A stretch of 64,000 nt of DNA from Castellaniella sp. (GCF_034675845.1 NZ_JAUCCU010000002.1:124001-188000); one strand, 5' to 3'. Positions 1 to 11,096 are shown, numbered from the stretch's first letter. Made by a program: numbers and translations. The notes: generated from the sequence alone by a model not told the origin.

Positions 1-819
1 TGCCAGCGCTATGGCTTTCGCCCCTGCTATTTTGCCTACATGGCCTGCAAGGCCATCGCCCCCGTGGCAGCCAAGGAATTCGGCAAGGACCGCAAGGCCG
101 CCTACCTGACGCCAGACTATACCTACGGCCACACGACCACGCAGTCGATGAAGGAATTCACCGAGGCCGAAGGCTGGACCACTGTCACCAACCAGGTCCA
201 TCCGCTGGGTGCCAAGGACTACAGCGCCTACCTGATCAATATTGCCAACACAGACGCCGATGTGCTGGTGTTGGTGGCCTATGGGGCGGATGCCGCCAAC
301 GCCCTCAAGCAAGCCAAACAATTCGGCCTGCTCGACAAGATGAAGGTCGTGATTCCTTATAGCTCGGCCTACATCGAAGAAGAAGTCGGTGCCGATCTGA
401 TGGCCGGGGTGGTGCTGGCGCAGGGCTTCTGGTGGACCATGCAGGAAACCAATCCGGTGGCCAAGGCTTTTGTCGATGCCTACGAGAAAAAATTCAGCGG
501 CAAACCGCGTGATTCGGCCTTTTATGGTTATTTGGCCATCATGCTCTGGGCATCTGCCGTCGAACGCGCTGGCGGGCTGTATCCGCCTGATGTCATCAAG
601 GCGCTGGAAGACGGTGCTGTGCTGGAAACCGCCGTTGGGCCGGTCTCCATCCGGGCAGAAGATCACCAGGGCATCGTCAACTTCCCGATCATGCGTGGCA
701 AGAAAAAGGCCGACATGCAGAACCCCAATGACTACTACGACGTGATTCAGATCGTTCAGGGCAAGGACGTTGTCCCGGCACTGGGTGTATTGGGCTGCAA
801 GATGGGCGGTTACATCTAA
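1..819 (+). CDS. ABC transporter periplasmic binding protein, branched-chain amino acid type (5' end missing)
   Basis: The reading frame is open from base 1, so the N-terminus and signal peptide lie outside the window; the ATG at 40 is internal. The visible 272 residues show the periplasmic type I binding-protein fold of the LivJ/LivK family, including DYTYGH, the alternating alpha/beta region around VLVLVAYGADAANALKQA, and the FYGYLAIMLWASAVERAG stretch near the end of lobe 2. It would capture a small ligand (branched-chain amino acid, amide or organic acid) for the permeases and ATPases encoded just downstream. The ligand cannot be told from sequence. The next gene begins 84 bases later on the same strand, consistent with one operon. 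Confidence 0.85.
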   Translation, partial: CQRYGFRPCYFAYMACKAIAPVAAKEFGKDRKAAYLTPDYTYGHTTTQSMKEFTEAEGWTTVTNQVHPLGAKDYSAYLINIANTDADVLVLVAYGADAANALKQAKQFGLLDKMKVVIPYSSAYIEEEVGADLMAGVVLAQGFWWTMQETNPVAKAFVDAYEKKFSGKPRDSAFYGYLAIMLWASAVERAGGLYPPDVIKALEDGAVLETAVGPVSIRAEDHQGIVNFPIMRGKKKADMQNPNDYYDVIQIVQGKDVVPALGVLGCKMGGYI

Positions 820-903
820 GTAAAAGGGCATAGCCGGGGCTGGTGCCTTTGGCCAGCTCCAGGCTATCGCCGTTGTCCGGGACTTTCAAGGAGGCACCCG
901 AGC

Positions 904-1770
904 ATGTCATTGTTTCTATCACAGCTATTCAATGGGCTGACAACCGGCCTGTTGCTGGCGCTAATCAGTACCGGCCTGACCATTATCTACGGCACGCTCG
1001 GTGTCATCAATTTTGCCCACGGTGCTTTGTTCGTCGTGGGGGGCTATGCAGGTTATACGGTTTATGGCCTGACGGATTCTTTCATCCTGGCCATTGTGGG
1101 GGGGGCGGTCGTGGCCCTGGTCTGTGGCCTGGTCATCGAACGCGGCCTGATGCGTAAATTCTACAGTCGCCCGCCCGAAGACCAGATTCTGGTCACGTTT
1201 GGCCTGAGCATTATTCTGGTCGAAATCGTGCGCGGCATCTACGGCGGCGTCAGCATGTCGGTGACCCCGCCCGAGTGGGGTCAGGGGGTTGCCCATATCG
1301 GCTCGTTGATCTATCCCATGTATCGGCTTGAGACGCTGGCCATTTCGGCAGGCACGCTGCTGGTTCTGTACTGGATTCTATATCGCACCAGTCTGGGCTT
1401 GGTGGTGCGGGCGGGGATCGAGGATTCCCAGATGGTCGATGCCCTGGGCATCAACATCAAACGCGCCTTTCTGCTGGTGTTTGGCCTGGGTGCCATGGCT
1501 GCCGGTTTTGCCGGGGTGGTCAATTCCCCCATCGTCGCACTGACGCCAGATATGGGTTTCCGTTATTTGGTGGAATCTTTTGTGGTGGTGGTGATCGGTG
1601 GTGTCGGGTCTTTCCCCGGGGCGATTGTGGGCGGCATTATTGCTGGTGAAATCCTTAGCCTGACGGCCATGGTGAACCCGCAATATTCCGATGTGATGCT
1701 CTTTGTGGCGATGGCGCTGGTGCTGGTGTTTCGTCCGCAAGGTCTGATGGGTCAGGAGGGTCGGGAATGA
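904..1770 (+). CDS. livH: ABC transporter permease, LivH family
   Basis: A 288-residue polytopic inner-membrane protein of the usual LivH length. It starts with the typical MSLFLSQLFNGLTTGLLLAL segment, followed by GLTIIYGTLGVINFAHGALF, the hallmark of LivH permeases, and ends with a VFRPQGLMG tail. A strong ribosome site (AAGGAGG) sits about 10 bases before the ATG. It would form the membrane channel together with the LivM half of the downstream fusion protein. Its stop overlaps the next start by 4 bases (ATGA), so the two are translationally coupled. The substrate is unknown. Confidence 0.88.
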   Translation: MSLFLSQLFNGLTTGLLLALISTGLTIIYGTLGVINFAHGALFVVGGYAGYTVYGLTDSFILAIVGGAVVALVCGLVIERGLMRKFYSRPPEDQILVTFGLSIILVEIVRGIYGGVSMSVTPPEWGQGVAHIGSLIYPMYRLETLAISAGTLLVLYWILYRTSLGLVVRAGIEDSQMVDALGINIKRAFLLVFGLGAMAAGFAGVVNSPIVALTPDMGFRYLVESFVVVVIGGVGSFPGAIVGGIIAGEILSLTAMVNPQYSDVMLFVAMALVLVFRPQGLMGQEGRE

Positions 1771-3647
1771 GCTCGTCACAAACAACTACGGCCGATACCG
1801 CTGTGGCACGGCCTGTCAAACAAACTGGGGGGGGTGGCATCATGCAAGGACGGCTACCTGAAATGTGGGTCGGGATATGCCTGATTGTGGCGCCATTTGT
1901 CTTGCCTGCGATCGGTATGAGCCCCGACCTGCTGACACGGATTCTAATTTTTGGCATCTTTGGGCTGGGCTTTGACCTGCTGTTTGGCTACACGGGTCTG
2001 TTGTCCTTCGGGCAGGCAGCCTTTTATGGCACAGGCGGTTTTGTCACTGCCTATCTGATGACTGATGGCGTGGTGCCCAATATGCTGGTGGCACTGGTCA
2101 TCGGCACCGTGGCCGCCGCCGCCATGGGCCTGATCATCGGTTATCTCACCTTGCGGCGTACCGGCATTTACTTTGCCATGAGTACGCTGGCCTTTGGCGA
2201 GATGTTCTTCTTTATGGAGAACTCAGTCTTCAAGGAATACACCGGTGGCGAGAACGGGATTGCCGGTGTGCCGGTGCCGTCGATCGACCTGGGCTTCATC
2301 CATTTTGAAATCGGCAGCGGCTGGCCCATGTATTGGTTTGTTGCCCTGCTCTTTTTCATCGGGTATATGATCGCTCGCCGGATTGTGCGTTCGCCTTTCG
2401 GTGTCGTGCTCAAGGCTATTCGTGGTAACCCGAAACGCGCCACGGCCCTGGGCCATTCCATCCAGTCTTATAAGCTGATGGTGTTTGTGGTCGCGGCCGC
2501 CTATGGTGGCCTGGCCGGTGGTCTGTTGGGGTTGTTCCAGTCCTATATGCCCCCCGATGCCTTTGCGTTGGGTACTTCAGCTGAAATTGTTATCCAGACC
2601 GTCATGGGCGGTGCCGGCACCTTGCTGGGACCTTTGCTGGGCGCGACCATCTGGCTCTATCTGTACGAAGGCCTGCAGCAGGTCGGCGGCCTGGGACCCT
2701 ACTGGAAACTCATCCTGGGTATCGTCTTCGTAGTCCTGGTCACTGTATTCCGCCACGGGGTAGCCGGTGCCGTCATTCAACTCTGGCAGCGTAATCGCAA
2801 GATGCCTGCGGGGCTTGATGCGGATGCAAGCAACAAGGTCGCGCGCGCCCTGGATATCGTGGCGCCGCTGTCCACCAGCCGCGAAGGCGCCCCGGTGCTG
2901 GAAGCGCGTGGCATCAGCAAACACTACGGTGGCCTGAAAGCCAATAGCGACATCGACTTTACGCTGCGCGAAGGCGAGATGCACGGCGTGATCGGTCCCA
3001 ATGGCGCAGGCAAATCCACCTTCTTTGCCATGTTGGCCGGCGAACTTCCCACCACCTCGGGCAAGGTCTTCTTCCGCGGCCAGGAAATCACCGGAATTGG
3101 TGTGACCGCAGTTTGCCAGCTGGGCATGAGCAAAAGCTATCAGATCAACCAGTTGTTCGAGCATCTGACCGTGCGTCAGAACGTCATGATTCCTGTGTTG
3201 GCCCGTTTGCGGGGCAAATATCGTGGCGATATGCTGAAACGCCTGCATTCCAACAAGCTCGACGAGCAGGTCAATGCCGCCATTGCTCTGGTGGATCTCA
3301 GTCAGCATGCCGATACGCTGGTGTCCGATATGTCCTACGGCGAAAAACGCCGCCTGGAAATCGGTCTGGCCTTGGCCACTGGCGCCAATGTGCTGCTCTT
3401 TGACGAGCCGCTGGCAGGTCTTGGGCCCGAGGAACGCGTCTTGGTCGTGGCCTTGCTGAAATCAATCCGCCAGGGCCGCAGCATGGTCATTGTCGAACAC
3501 GACATGGACGCCATGTTCGAACTGGCTGAACGTATCACGGTTCTGTGCGAAGGCCGTAAATTGGCCGAAGGGACTGCGGAAGATATCCGCCATGATCCCA
3601 GCGTGCAGTCTGCCTACCTGGGAGGGATGGAAGATGAGTCTGCTTGA
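1767..3647 (+). CDS. Fused ABC permease-ATPase (LivM-LivG fusion)
   Basis: 626 residues. Residues about 30-335 are a LivM-type permease with GFDLLFGYTGLLSFGQAAFYG and many hydrophobic segments. After a linker (about 340-372), residues about 375-620 are a LivG-type ATPase with Walker A GPNGAGKST, signature MSYGEKRRLEIG, Walker B VLLFDEPLAGLGPEE and the H-loop VEHDMDAMFELAERITVL. One chain thus supplies both a membrane half and a cytoplasmic ATP-hydrolysing half of the importer. Such fusions are known in this transporter family, though separate genes are the norm, as in the second liv set of this window. It overlaps livH by 4 bases and livF by 14 bases. Confidence 0.9.
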   Translation: MSSSQTTTADTAVARPVKQTGGGGIMQGRLPEMWVGICLIVAPFVLPAIGMSPDLLTRILIFGIFGLGFDLLFGYTGLLSFGQAAFYGTGGFVTAYLMTDGVVPNMLVALVIGTVAAAAMGLIIGYLTLRRTGIYFAMSTLAFGEMFFFMENSVFKEYTGGENGIAGVPVPSIDLGFIHFEIGSGWPMYWFVALLFFIGYMIARRIVRSPFGVVLKAIRGNPKRATALGHSIQSYKLMVFVVAAAYGGLAGGLLGLFQSYMPPDAFALGTSAEIVIQTVMGGAGTLLGPLLGATIWLYLYEGLQQVGGLGPYWKLILGIVFVVLVTVFRHGVAGAVIQLWQRNRKMPAGLDADASNKVARALDIVAPLSTSREGAPVLEARGISKHYGGLKANSDIDFTLREGEMHGVIGPNGAGKSTFFAMLAGELPTTSGKVFFRGQEITGIGVTAVCQLGMSKSYQINQLFEHLTVRQNVMIPVLARLRGKYRGDMLKRLHSNKLDEQVNAAIALVDLSQHADTLVSDMSYGEKRRLEIGLALATGANVLLFDEPLAGLGPEERVLVVALLKSIRQGRSMVIVEHDMDAMFELAERITVLCEGRKLAEGTAEDIRHDPSVQSAYLGGMEDESA

Positions 3648-4338
3648 AGTCGACAAGATCAACAGCTATTACGGGGATTCCCACATTCTGTTCGATGTCT
3701 CGATGAATATCGAGGAACATGAAGTTGTGGCCCTGCTTGGGCGTAACGGGGCTGGCAAAAGCACCACGCTGAAGTCCCTGATGGGGATGGTGGATGTCAA
3801 AGCCGGTGCCATCCGCCATCGCGGGGTCGAGATCCAGCACCTGCCGCCGTATGGGCGGGCTGCATTGGGCATCCAGCTGGTCCCCGAAGAGCGCCGCGTA
3901 TTCGGCTCGATTACGGTGCAGGAAAACCTGCAGCTGGCAGCCATGACGGCTGAGAACCCGCGCACGCTGGACGAAATTTACGAGACCTTTCCCCGGCTGG
4001 CCGAACGCAAGCGCAATCGCGGCAAACAGCTATCCGGCGGAGAACAACAGATGGTGGCGATCGCCAGGGCGATGATCCGCAATGCGGACATCATTCTCCT
4101 GGATGAACCTTTCGAGGGTTTGGCGCCGCTGATTGTCAAGGATTTGATGGGGGTTTGTCGCAAGCTCGCCGATGCGGGCCAGACCATCGTCATCGTGGAA
4201 CAAAACGTGCGGGCGGCACTATCGCTGGCTGACCGCGCCTATATCGTCAACAACGGTCATGTAGTGTACGAGGGCACGCCCAAGGACCTGAATGAAAACG
4301 CTGAAATCATCGAGCGTTATCTCGGCGTCAAAGCTTAG
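3634..4338 (+). CDS. livF: ABC transporter ATPase, LivF family
   Basis: 234 residues starting MSLLEVDKINSYYGDSHILF, the usual LivF opening. An upstream in-frame start at 3490 would lie deep inside the previous gene and was not used. A GGGAGGGATGGAAG purine run precedes the ATG. Walker A is GRNGAGKST, the signature LSGGEQQMVAIARAM, Walker B ILLDEPFEGLAP, and the H-loop glutamine variant VEQNVRAALSLADRAYIV is typical of LivF. It overlaps the fusion gene by 14 bases. With the fused ATPase it forms the nucleotide-binding pair that drives import. A hairpin terminator follows directly. Confidence 0.9.
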   Translation: MSLLEVDKINSYYGDSHILFDVSMNIEEHEVVALLGRNGAGKSTTLKSLMGMVDVKAGAIRHRGVEIQHLPPYGRAALGIQLVPEERRVFGSITVQENLQLAAMTAENPRTLDEIYETFPRLAERKRNRGKQLSGGEQQMVAIARAMIRNADIILLDEPFEGLAPLIVKDLMGVCRKLADAGQTIVIVEQNVRAALSLADRAYIVNNGHVVYEGTPKDLNENAEIIERYLGVKA

Positions 4339-4365
4339 TTTCATTCAGTCCTGTCATGGGCGATT

Positions 4366-4400
4366 TTGGGGGCCCGCTTCGGCGGGACCCTCTTTTTTTT
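4366..4400 (+). terminator. Rho-independent terminator of the first liv operon
   Basis: A G/C-rich hairpin (GGGGGCCCGC, loop around TTCG, GCGGGACCC) is followed by a run of eight T. It begins about 28 bases after the livF stop. Confidence 0.85.
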
Positions 4401-4458
4401 GCTTGTTCCCGCGTGGGTGTTAACCTATAGACCGTTTTGTCTTATCTGTCCGATCCCC

Positions 4459-5103
4459 ATGCCTATGACTACTGCTTCTGCTGTTGCGGACAGTGACCTG
4501 TTGCAATACGTGGCATCCAGCCAGTTGCCCATGCCTTGGGCTGTGTTCAGTATCCATGCCTTTGTCGAACCCGGCACGGGCAAGGAACACGTCGCCCTGA
4601 CCTTGGGTGATGTGGCGGGCGATGCGCCAGTGCTGGCTCGCATCCATTCCGAATGTCTGACGGGCGATGCCCTGTTTAGCCAGCGCTGCGATTGCGGCGC
4701 CCAACTAGAGGCCGCGCTGCAGCGCATTGCCGAAGAGGGGCGCGGCATCCTGATGTATCTGCGCCAGGAAGGCCGTGGAATTGGGCTGTTGAACAAAATC
4801 CGTGCCTATCAGTTGCAGGACCAGGGCGCCGACACCGTCGAGGCCAATGAACGGCTGGGTTTCCCTGCCGACATGCGGCGCTACGACTTGTGTCGCCCGA
4901 TGCTGGCGCATTTTGGCATCCATAGCGTGCGCTTGATGACCAATAACCCGCGTAAGGAAAAGGTCCTGGCCGATCTGGGCATCATCATTGCCGAACATAT
5001 CCCCCTGCAGGTCAATCGCAATCCCTATAACGAACAATACCTGCGTACCAAGGCCCGTAAACTGGGTCATCAGTTCAAGGAATACTTTGGCGAGGCCCCC
5101 TGA
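4459..5103 (+). CDS. ribA: GTP cyclohydrolase II
   Basis: 214 residues. The enzyme opens GTP to give the pyrimidine precursor of riboflavin, releasing formate and pyrophosphate, in the cytoplasm. Zinc ligands are visible at C66, C77 and C79 ([20 protein letters not shown]), followed by the GTP-binding and catalytic region [22 protein letters not shown] and the C-terminal [15 protein letters not shown] block. Only the cyclohydrolase domain is present; the DHBP synthase (RibB) domain of fused RibBA proteins is absent. The frame is open back to 4366 but that part overlaps the liv terminator, so the start at 4459 (or the next ATG, 4465) is preferred. No clear ribosome site is visible. Confidence 0.93.
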   Translation: MPMTTASAVADSDLLQYVASSQLPMPWAVFSIHAFVEPGTGKEHVALTLGDVAGDAPVLARIHSECLTGDALFSQRCDCGAQLEAALQRIAEEGRGILMYLRQEGRGIGLLNKIRAYQLQDQGADTVEANERLGFPADMRRYDLCRPMLAHFGIHSVRLMTNNPRKEKVLADLGIIIAEHIPLQVNRNPYNEQYLRTKARKLGHQFKEYFGEAP

Positions 5104-5239
5104 GCCATCGGCTGTTGGGGGCATGTCATGTCATGGATATTACGGATGTCTCCGGTAGATCGGGCGTGCTAAAAAGGAGAGCGTTGCTGCTTTTCGATAT
5201 CTTCCATATCGTGCCAACGCGCCTGCCCTGTCTTGCCTG

Positions 5240-7369
5240 ATGGTTCCATTGACGACACCTCTGCTTCCTGAATCCCTGGATTCCGATCTGCCAAACCTGG
5301 CTTTATTGCCCATGGGGCCGTCAGACCGATCTCATCTCTTGGCCTTGCTGCGTCTGGGTGATTTTGCTCAGGACGCTTTTCTGGCCACGGATACATACGG
5401 GACCATCGTCTATCTCAATCGCAGCGCCGAGCGCTTGTTTGGCTATCGACACGGCAGCGCCGTTGGCTTGCCCGTACATGCGCTGCTGCCTGATATTCAG
5501 GATATCAACCACCGCCTTAACCAAGACAGCAGCCGGGAAACCCTGCTGTGGCGCGGCCAGGGTTGCAGTCGACAGGCCCAGGCCCTGCAGCTGGCAGGGG
5601 CCGCCACGCATATTTCGGCTTTGTCCGGCCGCAGTCATTTGTATGTCATGCGTCCGCGCCGCACGGGTTCCCTGGATGCCGATCGGCAGGCGGAAATCGC
5701 TGCCCTGGTGTATCGCAATACCAGCGAGGGCATGCTGGTGCTGGACTCAAAAGGCTTTATCCTGGATGTCAATCCAGCCTTTGTCAGCCTGCGGGGCCGG
5801 GCACAGTCCGATGTGGTCGGACGCCACGTGCGCTGCCTCAATTCTCCTTGCCATGATCGCGAATTCTACCGAACCATGTGGCGCAGCGTCATGGAAACCG
5901 GCTGCTGGCAAGGCGAACACTGGGGCCAGCATGTCAACGGCGAACTCTACCCGGAATGGCTCAGTATCAATACCTCGTTTGGGGATGATGGCGAAGTTCA
6001 CCGGCGGGTAATGATTTTCTCCAATATCGCCGAAATAAAACAGGCCGAGGCCATTATCTGGAAGCAGGCGAATTTCGATCGCCTGACCGACCTGCCAAAT
6101 CGCCAGATGTTCCATGATCGCCTAGAGCAAAGCATACGCAAGGCGCGTCGGGCGGGCGGGCGGATTGGCCTGCTGTTCCTGGATCTTGACCGTTTCAAGG
6201 AAATCAACGATACCCTGGGTCATGCCATGGGCGACGATCTCCTGAAAGAAGCCGCCCGCCGCATCAGCGCCTGTGTACGCCAGAGCGACACCGTGGCGCG
6301 CCTGGGGGGTGACGAATTCACCGTGCTGCTGGATGATATCCATGAAAACCGTGATATTCAGCGTCTGACCGATGCAATCCTGAAGGCCCTGTCCCAGCCC
6401 TTTAATCTAGGGGTAGAGACCGTCTTCATTTCCACCAGTATCGGCGTCACGTTTTTTCCGGATGATGCCACTGACGCGGAAACCCTGCTCAATAACGCGG
6501 ATCAGGCCATGTATTCGGCCAAGGCCGATGGCCGTAATCGCAGCCACTACTTTACGTCGTCCATGCAAGAACGCGCCCAGACGCGGATGCGGCTGGTCAA
6601 CGACTTGCATCTGGCCTTGGATCAGCAGCAGTTTTCATTGGTTTTTCAGCCCATCGTCGATCTGCACGGCGGACGTGTGGCCAAGGCCGAAACGCTTTTG
6701 CGCTGGCACCATCCAGTGCGCGGCTTGGTGTCGCCCGCCGAATTCATCCCCCTGGCCGAGGAAACCGGCATTATCCGTGCCTTGGGTGATTGGGTCTTCC
6801 ACGAGGCCACCAGCCAGGTGGCCCAATGGCGCAGTCAATTCGATCAGGACATCCAGATCAGCGTCAATATCTCCCCCGCGCAGTTGCGCCACGAGGGCCT
6901 GGACCTGCCTTCATGGGCCAGCCATCTGGCTCATCTGGGGCTGTTGCCGCAGCATGTCATTGTCGAGATCACTGAAGGCCTGCTGATGGACTCCGACGAC
7001 GAACGCATCCGCCAGCAGCTTGAGGCCTTTCGCCAGACTGGGGTGCGGGTGGCCTTGGATGATTTTGGCACGGGCTATTCTTCGCTATCCTATCTGCGAA
7101 AATTCAACATCGATTTCCTGAAGATCGATCAGTCGTTTGTGGCCAACCTGCACTCCGGCAGCGCCGATCATGCGCTCTGCGAGGCGATTATTCTGCTGGC
7201 GCATAAGCTTGGCCTGAAAGTGGTGGCTGAGGGCATCGAGACAGCCGATCAGTACGCTCTGCTGGCTCAGGCGGGTTGCGATTACGGCCAGGGCTTCTTG
7301 TTTTCCCGTCCGCTGGCTGCCCCTGCCTTCGAGGCCCTGCTGAGCAGTCAGGCAGACCTGCGTCCCTGA
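5240..7369 (+). CDS. PAS-PAS-GGDEF-EAL cyclic-di-GMP signalling protein
   Basis: 709 residues with no obvious membrane segment. Two PAS-like sensor domains lie at about 40-115 ([23 protein letters not shown]) and 155-270 ([19 protein letters not shown]). A diguanylate cyclase domain (about 280-440) has an intact G356-G-D-E-F360 motif, and a phosphodiesterase domain (about 460-705) has ETLLRW (E484) in the EAL position and D607-D608 in DDFGTGYSS. Both catalytic signatures look complete, so it could make and degrade cyclic-di-GMP; which activity dominates cannot be read from sequence. It stands alone between ribA and a convergent gene. Confidence 0.92.
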   Translation: MVPLTTPLLPESLDSDLPNLALLPMGPSDRSHLLALLRLGDFAQDAFLATDTYGTIVYLNRSAERLFGYRHGSAVGLPVHALLPDIQDINHRLNQDSSRETLLWRGQGCSRQAQALQLAGAATHISALSGRSHLYVMRPRRTGSLDADRQAEIAALVYRNTSEGMLVLDSKGFILDVNPAFVSLRGRAQSDVVGRHVRCLNSPCHDREFYRTMWRSVMETGCWQGEHWGQHVNGELYPEWLSINTSFGDDGEVHRRVMIFSNIAEIKQAEAIIWKQANFDRLTDLPNRQMFHDRLEQSIRKARRAGGRIGLLFLDLDRFKEINDTLGHAMGDDLLKEAARRISACVRQSDTVARLGGDEFTVLLDDIHENRDIQRLTDAILKALSQPFNLGVETVFISTSIGVTFFPDDATDAETLLNNADQAMYSAKADGRNRSHYFTSSMQERAQTRMRLVNDLHLALDQQQFSLVFQPIVDLHGGRVAKAETLLRWHHPVRGLVSPAEFIPLAEETGIIRALGDWVFHEATSQVAQWRSQFDQDIQISVNISPAQLRHEGLDLPSWASHLAHLGLLPQHVIVEITEGLLMDSDDERIRQQLEAFRQTGVRVALDDFGTGYSSLSYLRKFNIDFLKIDQSFVANLHSGSADHALCEAIILLAHKLGLKVVAEGIETADQYALLAQAGCDYGQGFLFSRPLAAPAFEALLSSQADLRP

Positions 7370-7433
7370 AGGTTTCCCCCCCCCCCTGTATCCGATCCTG
7401 CGTGCCTTGTGGCCCGCCGTAGAACTGGTGTGA

Positions 7434-9032
7434 CTACGGCAAGGCCTGGGTGCCGGATTTCAGGCAATCGGGGGTGGCTGGCAGCACTGCCCAATGAAAA
7501 TCAATGACTGGGCCTTTGGGGCCAGACCAGGGGACCTGGTCCATGCCCTTCCAGGGAGCAGCATCATATAAGGCCTGTACGGCTGGTGCGGGGGTCGCCC
7601 GACCCTGTCGGCTATAGGCCACCAGGGCACCACAGCTTAGGGCAGTGCCCGGAAAGAACCACGGGGACTGAGCCTCGCTGGCGTCAATGTAGACCTGAGT
7701 GGCCGGGCCGATATGCACGGCGATATTGCCTCCCAGCCAGGTGTTGGCCACCACCACCCGCAGTGGCCGCCCTGGCTGATGCTGTTGCCAGTGTTGCAGC
7801 GCCAGTTCGGCCAGTGCCGGGCCAGGATAGGTGGATCGGGCGGCTGCGCCCGTCCAGTGGGCCAATGGGCCCCGGCCTGCCGCATAGCCCAACGCCATCA
7901 CCAAGTGCAGGCAGGCGGCCAGAATCAGGATGCGGCGCAGTTGCACGCTTTCGTCGCCGCGCAGGCACCACAGGCCATAAAATCCGAATAGCACAAAGAA
8001 GGTGCTGCCCCAGGATGCCTCCAGGCGCGAGCCCAATAGGATGGAGATCAGCACCGTCGAGACAACCGGCGTCAGTCCTACCCACAGCAGGAATTGCCGA
8101 TCTTTTTGCATGATGTCCAGCCAGTAGCGTGGCGCCGAGGCTGTGCTTGCCGAAAAGCAGGCGTCATTGGCTGCATAGCCTGGCGACCGGTCGCCGCCGT
8201 GACGGCGCCACAGCCACCACAGGCCCAGCGCCAGCAGCATGGGGCTCAGGCGCCCGATCTGATCCAACGAAAAAGACAGCACAGTGCCCAGCGCGATCAG
8301 GCGGCTACTAGCCTGCAGGGATGCGTCGGCATATAACAGGGGCTGAAATTGGTGTTGAGCCAGCCACCATAAGTGCGGACTGATCGTCACCGTAAAGGCC
8401 AGCGCGGCCCACGCCAGCCCTGGCCAGGTCCGGCGCTGACGCCAGGCGCCGCTGCGTAGCAGGTAGACGAAGAAGGCTGCAAACAGAATCGCGGCACTGT
8501 ATTTGGTCAGCATGGCCAGGCCGCAGACTGCCCCCAGCCAGAGCCAGTCCGCGCGGCGCTGATCGCGCACAGCGCGGTAAAACAGCCAGGTTGATGCCGT
8601 GATCGACCACAGCTGGGCGGTATTGTGGTTGTAGATGGTGCCGCGTATCGAAAAATACGCCGTGACCGAGACCAGCAGCATGGCGATCAGGGCGCGGCGC
8701 GGCGTCGTGATTTCGCAGCCCAGTTTCCAGATGAACCACAAGCCCAGAGCGGAAAACAGCTGGCCCGCCAAAAACGGCAACCAGATTGGCCGACCAAAGA
8801 TAGCGGTCGCAAAGTACATGAACCAGGAAGGCAGTGGCGGGTGCTTGGTATAGCCGAGTTCCAGGCTGGTAGCCCAGACCAGCTCTTCCATGCCATCCAG
8901 ATCGGGTGCGCTGTGGCTTAAGGCTGTCAATACGGTCCATAAGACCATGATGCCCAGCAGACAGAGCACGACCAAGCCTGCCCTGGGAGGACGAGCCAAT
9001 AGGGGGATTTTCGGGGGAGTAGCCTGCTGCAT
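7434..9032 (-). CDS. Membrane glycosyltransferase, GT39/ArnT-like family
   Basis: 532 residues. A basic N-terminus leads into about ten hydrophobic segments. The block [25 protein letters not shown] resembles the periplasmic acidic motif and HPP feature of polyprenyl-phosphate dependent glycosyltransferases, and NHNTAQLW follows in the luminal loop region. Family members move a sugar from an undecaprenyl-phosphate carrier to lipid A, protein or another acceptor at the periplasmic face. The acceptor here is unknown and no lipid A modification genes are adjacent. It faces the PAS-GGDEF-EAL gene and is divergent from lipA, with a 138-base gap on that side. Confidence 0.78.
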   Translation of the reverse strand: MQQATPPKIPLLARPPRAGLVVLCLLGIMVLWTVLTALSHSAPDLDGMEELVWATSLELGYTKHPPLPSWFMYFATAIFGRPIWLPFLAGQLFSALGLWFIWKLGCEITTPRRALIAMLLVSVTAYFSIRGTIYNHNTAQLWSITASTWLFYRAVRDQRRADWLWLGAVCGLAMLTKYSAAILFAAFFVYLLRSGAWRQRRTWPGLAWAALAFTVTISPHLWWLAQHQFQPLLYADASLQASSRLIALGTVLSFSLDQIGRLSPMLLALGLWWLWRRHGGDRSPGYAANDACFSASTASAPRYWLDIMQKDRQFLLWVGLTPVVSTVLISILLGSRLEASWGSTFFVLFGFYGLWCLRGDESVQLRRILILAACLHLVMALGYAAGRGPLAHWTGAAARSTYPGPALAELALQHWQQHQPGRPLRVVVANTWLGGNIAVHIGPATQVYIDASEAQSPWFFPGTALSCGALVAYSRQGRATPAPAVQALYDAAPWKGMDQVPWSGPKGPVIDFHWAVLPATPDCLKSGTQALP

Positions 9033-9170
9033 GGGCGCCAGTATAACGAGACTAATTCCTTATATGCACAGTGGGGGAATCTATTGTTGTGTTTCGACTG
9101 CATGGTACTATCGCCCCAGGTGTACGCCGGGGCTGACGTGCGCCGGTTTTCATTTAGCACAGGCTTACCC

Positions 9171-10157
9171 ATGACAACTGAAGTCCGCATCATTCGCGCT
9201 CGTTCCGGTTCTAAATTCGTCAGTCCGCAGGGCACCCGTGCTGTCAAAGACGGCATGCGCCCCAGCGAACTCTCCGAGATTCCGGATTCGGCACCCAAAC
9301 CCGCCTGGTTGCGGGTTCGCGTGCCATCAGGCGAGCGCTACCAAGAAGTCCGCGATATCGTACAAACCCATAAGCTCAACACAGTATGTGCCGAGTCCAA
9401 ATGCCCGAACATCGCCGAGTGCTGGGGGCGGGGCACTGCCACCCTGATGCTGATGGGATCGGTCTGCACCCGGGCCTGTAAGTTCTGCGCGGTCAGCACC
9501 GGCAATCCACATGGCTGGCTGGACCACAACGAACCCACCAGCGTCGCCGATGCCGTGGCGCTGATGCAGCTGAAATATGTGGTGCTGACGTCGGTCGACC
9601 GGGATGATCTGCTGGATGGTGGCGCAGGCCACTATGCCGCCTGTATCCAGGCTATCCACCAGCGTTCGCCCGAGACCGCCGTCGAGGCCCTGACCCCGGA
9701 TTTCCAGGGCAGCCATGCCAGTATCCAGACGATTCTGGATGCCGGCCTGACGACCTTTGCCCAGAATCTGGAAACCGTCGAACGCCTGACCCATGTAGTG
9801 CGCGATGTGCGGGCCGGCTATCAGCAGACCCTGGATGTGCTGGCCTATGCTAAAAAATATGCCCCCCACACCCTGACCAAGACCAGCATCATGCTGGGTC
9901 TGGGCGAAACCGACGCCGAGGTCGAACAGGCCATGGACGATATACGCGCCGCCAATGTCGATATCCTGACATTTGGCCAGTACATGCGTCCCACCGTCAA
10001 CCACCTGCCGGTCAAGCGCTTCGTCACCCCAGAACAATTCCGCGCTTTCCGCGATCTAGGCCTGTCAAAAGGCTTTCGCGAGGTCGTCTCGGGGGCGCTG
10101 GTGCGCTCCAGCTACCGGGCCGAACAGGTTCTGCAAACAGAAAACGTCGGGCTTTAA
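9171..10157 (+). CDS. lipA: Lipoyl synthase (radical SAM)
   Basis: 328 residues. It inserts two sulfurs into protein-bound octanoyl groups to make lipoate. Two iron-sulfur sites are complete: C73, C78, C84 (auxiliary cluster, [12 protein letters not shown]) and C99, C103, C106 (radical [11 protein letters not shown]). The C-terminal RSSYRAEQ contains the conserved RSSY serine. An in-frame start at 9084 adds 29 unlikely residues, so MTTEV at 9171 is chosen. The usual partner lipB (octanoyltransferase) is not adjacent. Its stop overlaps the end of the convergent LysR gene by 4 bases. Confidence 0.95.
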   Translation: MTTEVRIIRARSGSKFVSPQGTRAVKDGMRPSELSEIPDSAPKPAWLRVRVPSGERYQEVRDIVQTHKLNTVCAESKCPNIAECWGRGTATLMLMGSVCTRACKFCAVSTGNPHGWLDHNEPTSVADAVALMQLKYVVLTSVDRDDLLDGGAGHYAACIQAIHQRSPETAVEALTPDFQGSHASIQTILDAGLTTFAQNLETVERLTHVVRDVRAGYQQTLDVLAYAKKYAPHTLTKTSIMLGLGETDAEVEQAMDDIRAANVDILTFGQYMRPTVNHLPVKRFVTPEQFRAFRDLGLSKGFREVVSGALVRSSYRAEQVLQTENVGL

Positions 10158-11053
10158 TCGGGGCTTAGCCCGGCGGCCCGTACTTGTTGGCTTAAGCCCA
10201 GGGCCAGATTTTGGCAGGCAGGACCGGGGAAATCAGGCCGGGCGAACACCCGATACAGCATGGCGTAGCGATGGCGGCCTTCGGCCAAGGGCAGGGGGGT
10301 CAGACGACCATCGGCAAGCTCTTGGCGGATGCGCAGCGCCGGGTACCAGGCAAATCCCAGACCGGCACAAGCAGCCTGGATGGACGTGGCCGGATGGCTG
10401 AACGTCCAGCGTTGCTCTGCGTCCAGCCAGCCTGCGCTTTGCCTGCCCGAACCCGAATCCCTTACCACCAGTTGCCGATGTTGGCGCAGATCCGCCCATT
10501 CCAGCGTGCGCTTAAGCTGATGCAGTGGATGGTTTGGGGCAGCCACTGCCACGAATTGCACCTGCATCAGGGGTTCCCCGCTAAAGCCCTGTGGGATGCG
10601 TGGCGTGATGGCCAGATCCGCCCGGCGCTGTAACAGGGCATCGTCGGTGCCGCTCAGGACGGTTTCCAGGACTTCGATGCGGGTGCTGGAGCAACCGGCG
10701 CTAAAGGCTGCCAGGGTCTGCAACAGCAGCCAATCGGGAAACAAGCCATCAACGGCCAGACGCAACACGGCCTCCTGGCCCTCGGCCATCTGTCGGGCGG
10801 CGAATTCCAGCCCTTGCGCGTGCTCGACCAGCACCCGGGCGCGCTGCAGCAAGATGTGTCCGGCGGGCGTCAGCACGGCGCGTCGGCCTTCCTGGCGGAA
10901 TACCCGCAGGCCCAGTTGATCTTCCAGGCGCTGGATGGCGTAACTGACGGCGGACTGGCTCTTGCCCAGGGCTTCGGCTGCCGAGGCATAGCCGCCATGG
11001 TCCACCACTGCCATCAGAGACTGCCAATAATGGAGGGGAATAATCTCTTTCAT
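10154..11053 (-). CDS. LysR-family transcriptional regulator
   Basis: 299 residues, normal for the family. The N-terminal winged helix-turn-helix is clear ([44 protein letters not shown]), followed by a periplasmic-binding-like effector domain from about residue 90. It is divergent from the pirin gene across 94 bases that contain two ATCT-N7-AGAT palindromes, the sort of T-N11-A sites LysR proteins bind. It probably controls the pirin and FMN-reductase genes and its own expression. The effector is unknown. Confidence 0.9.
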   Translation of the reverse strand: MKEIIPLHYWQSLMAVVDHGGYASAAEALGKSQSAVSYAIQRLEDQLGLRVFRQEGRRAVLTPAGHILLQRARVLVEHAQGLEFAARQMAEGQEAVLRLAVDGLFPDWLLLQTLAAFSAGCSSTRIEVLETVLSGTDDALLQRRADLAITPRIPQGFSGEPLMQVQFVAVAAPNHPLHQLKRTLEWADLRQHRQLVVRDSGSGRQSAGWLDAEQRWTFSHPATSIQAACAGLGFAWYPALRIRQELADGRLTPLPLAEGRHRYAMLYRVFARPDFPGPACQNLALGLSQQVRAAGLSPD

Positions 11054-11068
11054 ATCTAAATACTAGAT
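11054..11068. promoter_or_regulatory. Candidate LysR operator, site 1
   Basis: ATCTAAATACTAGAT is an inverted repeat (ATCT-N7-AGAT) directly before the LysR start codon. It shares its design with the second site 43 bases away. Assignment to the adjacent regulator is inference. Confidence 0.5.
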
Positions 11069-11096
11069 TAAATTACGCTATTTACTCAAGTTGTTC

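Noticed and set aside
4366..4458. N-terminal extension of ribA
   Set aside because: It is encoded by the terminator of the previous operon and adds residues absent from the family.
7376..7386. Run of eleven C between convergent genes
   Set aside because: It lies outside coding sequence and outside a promoter, so phase variation is not supported.
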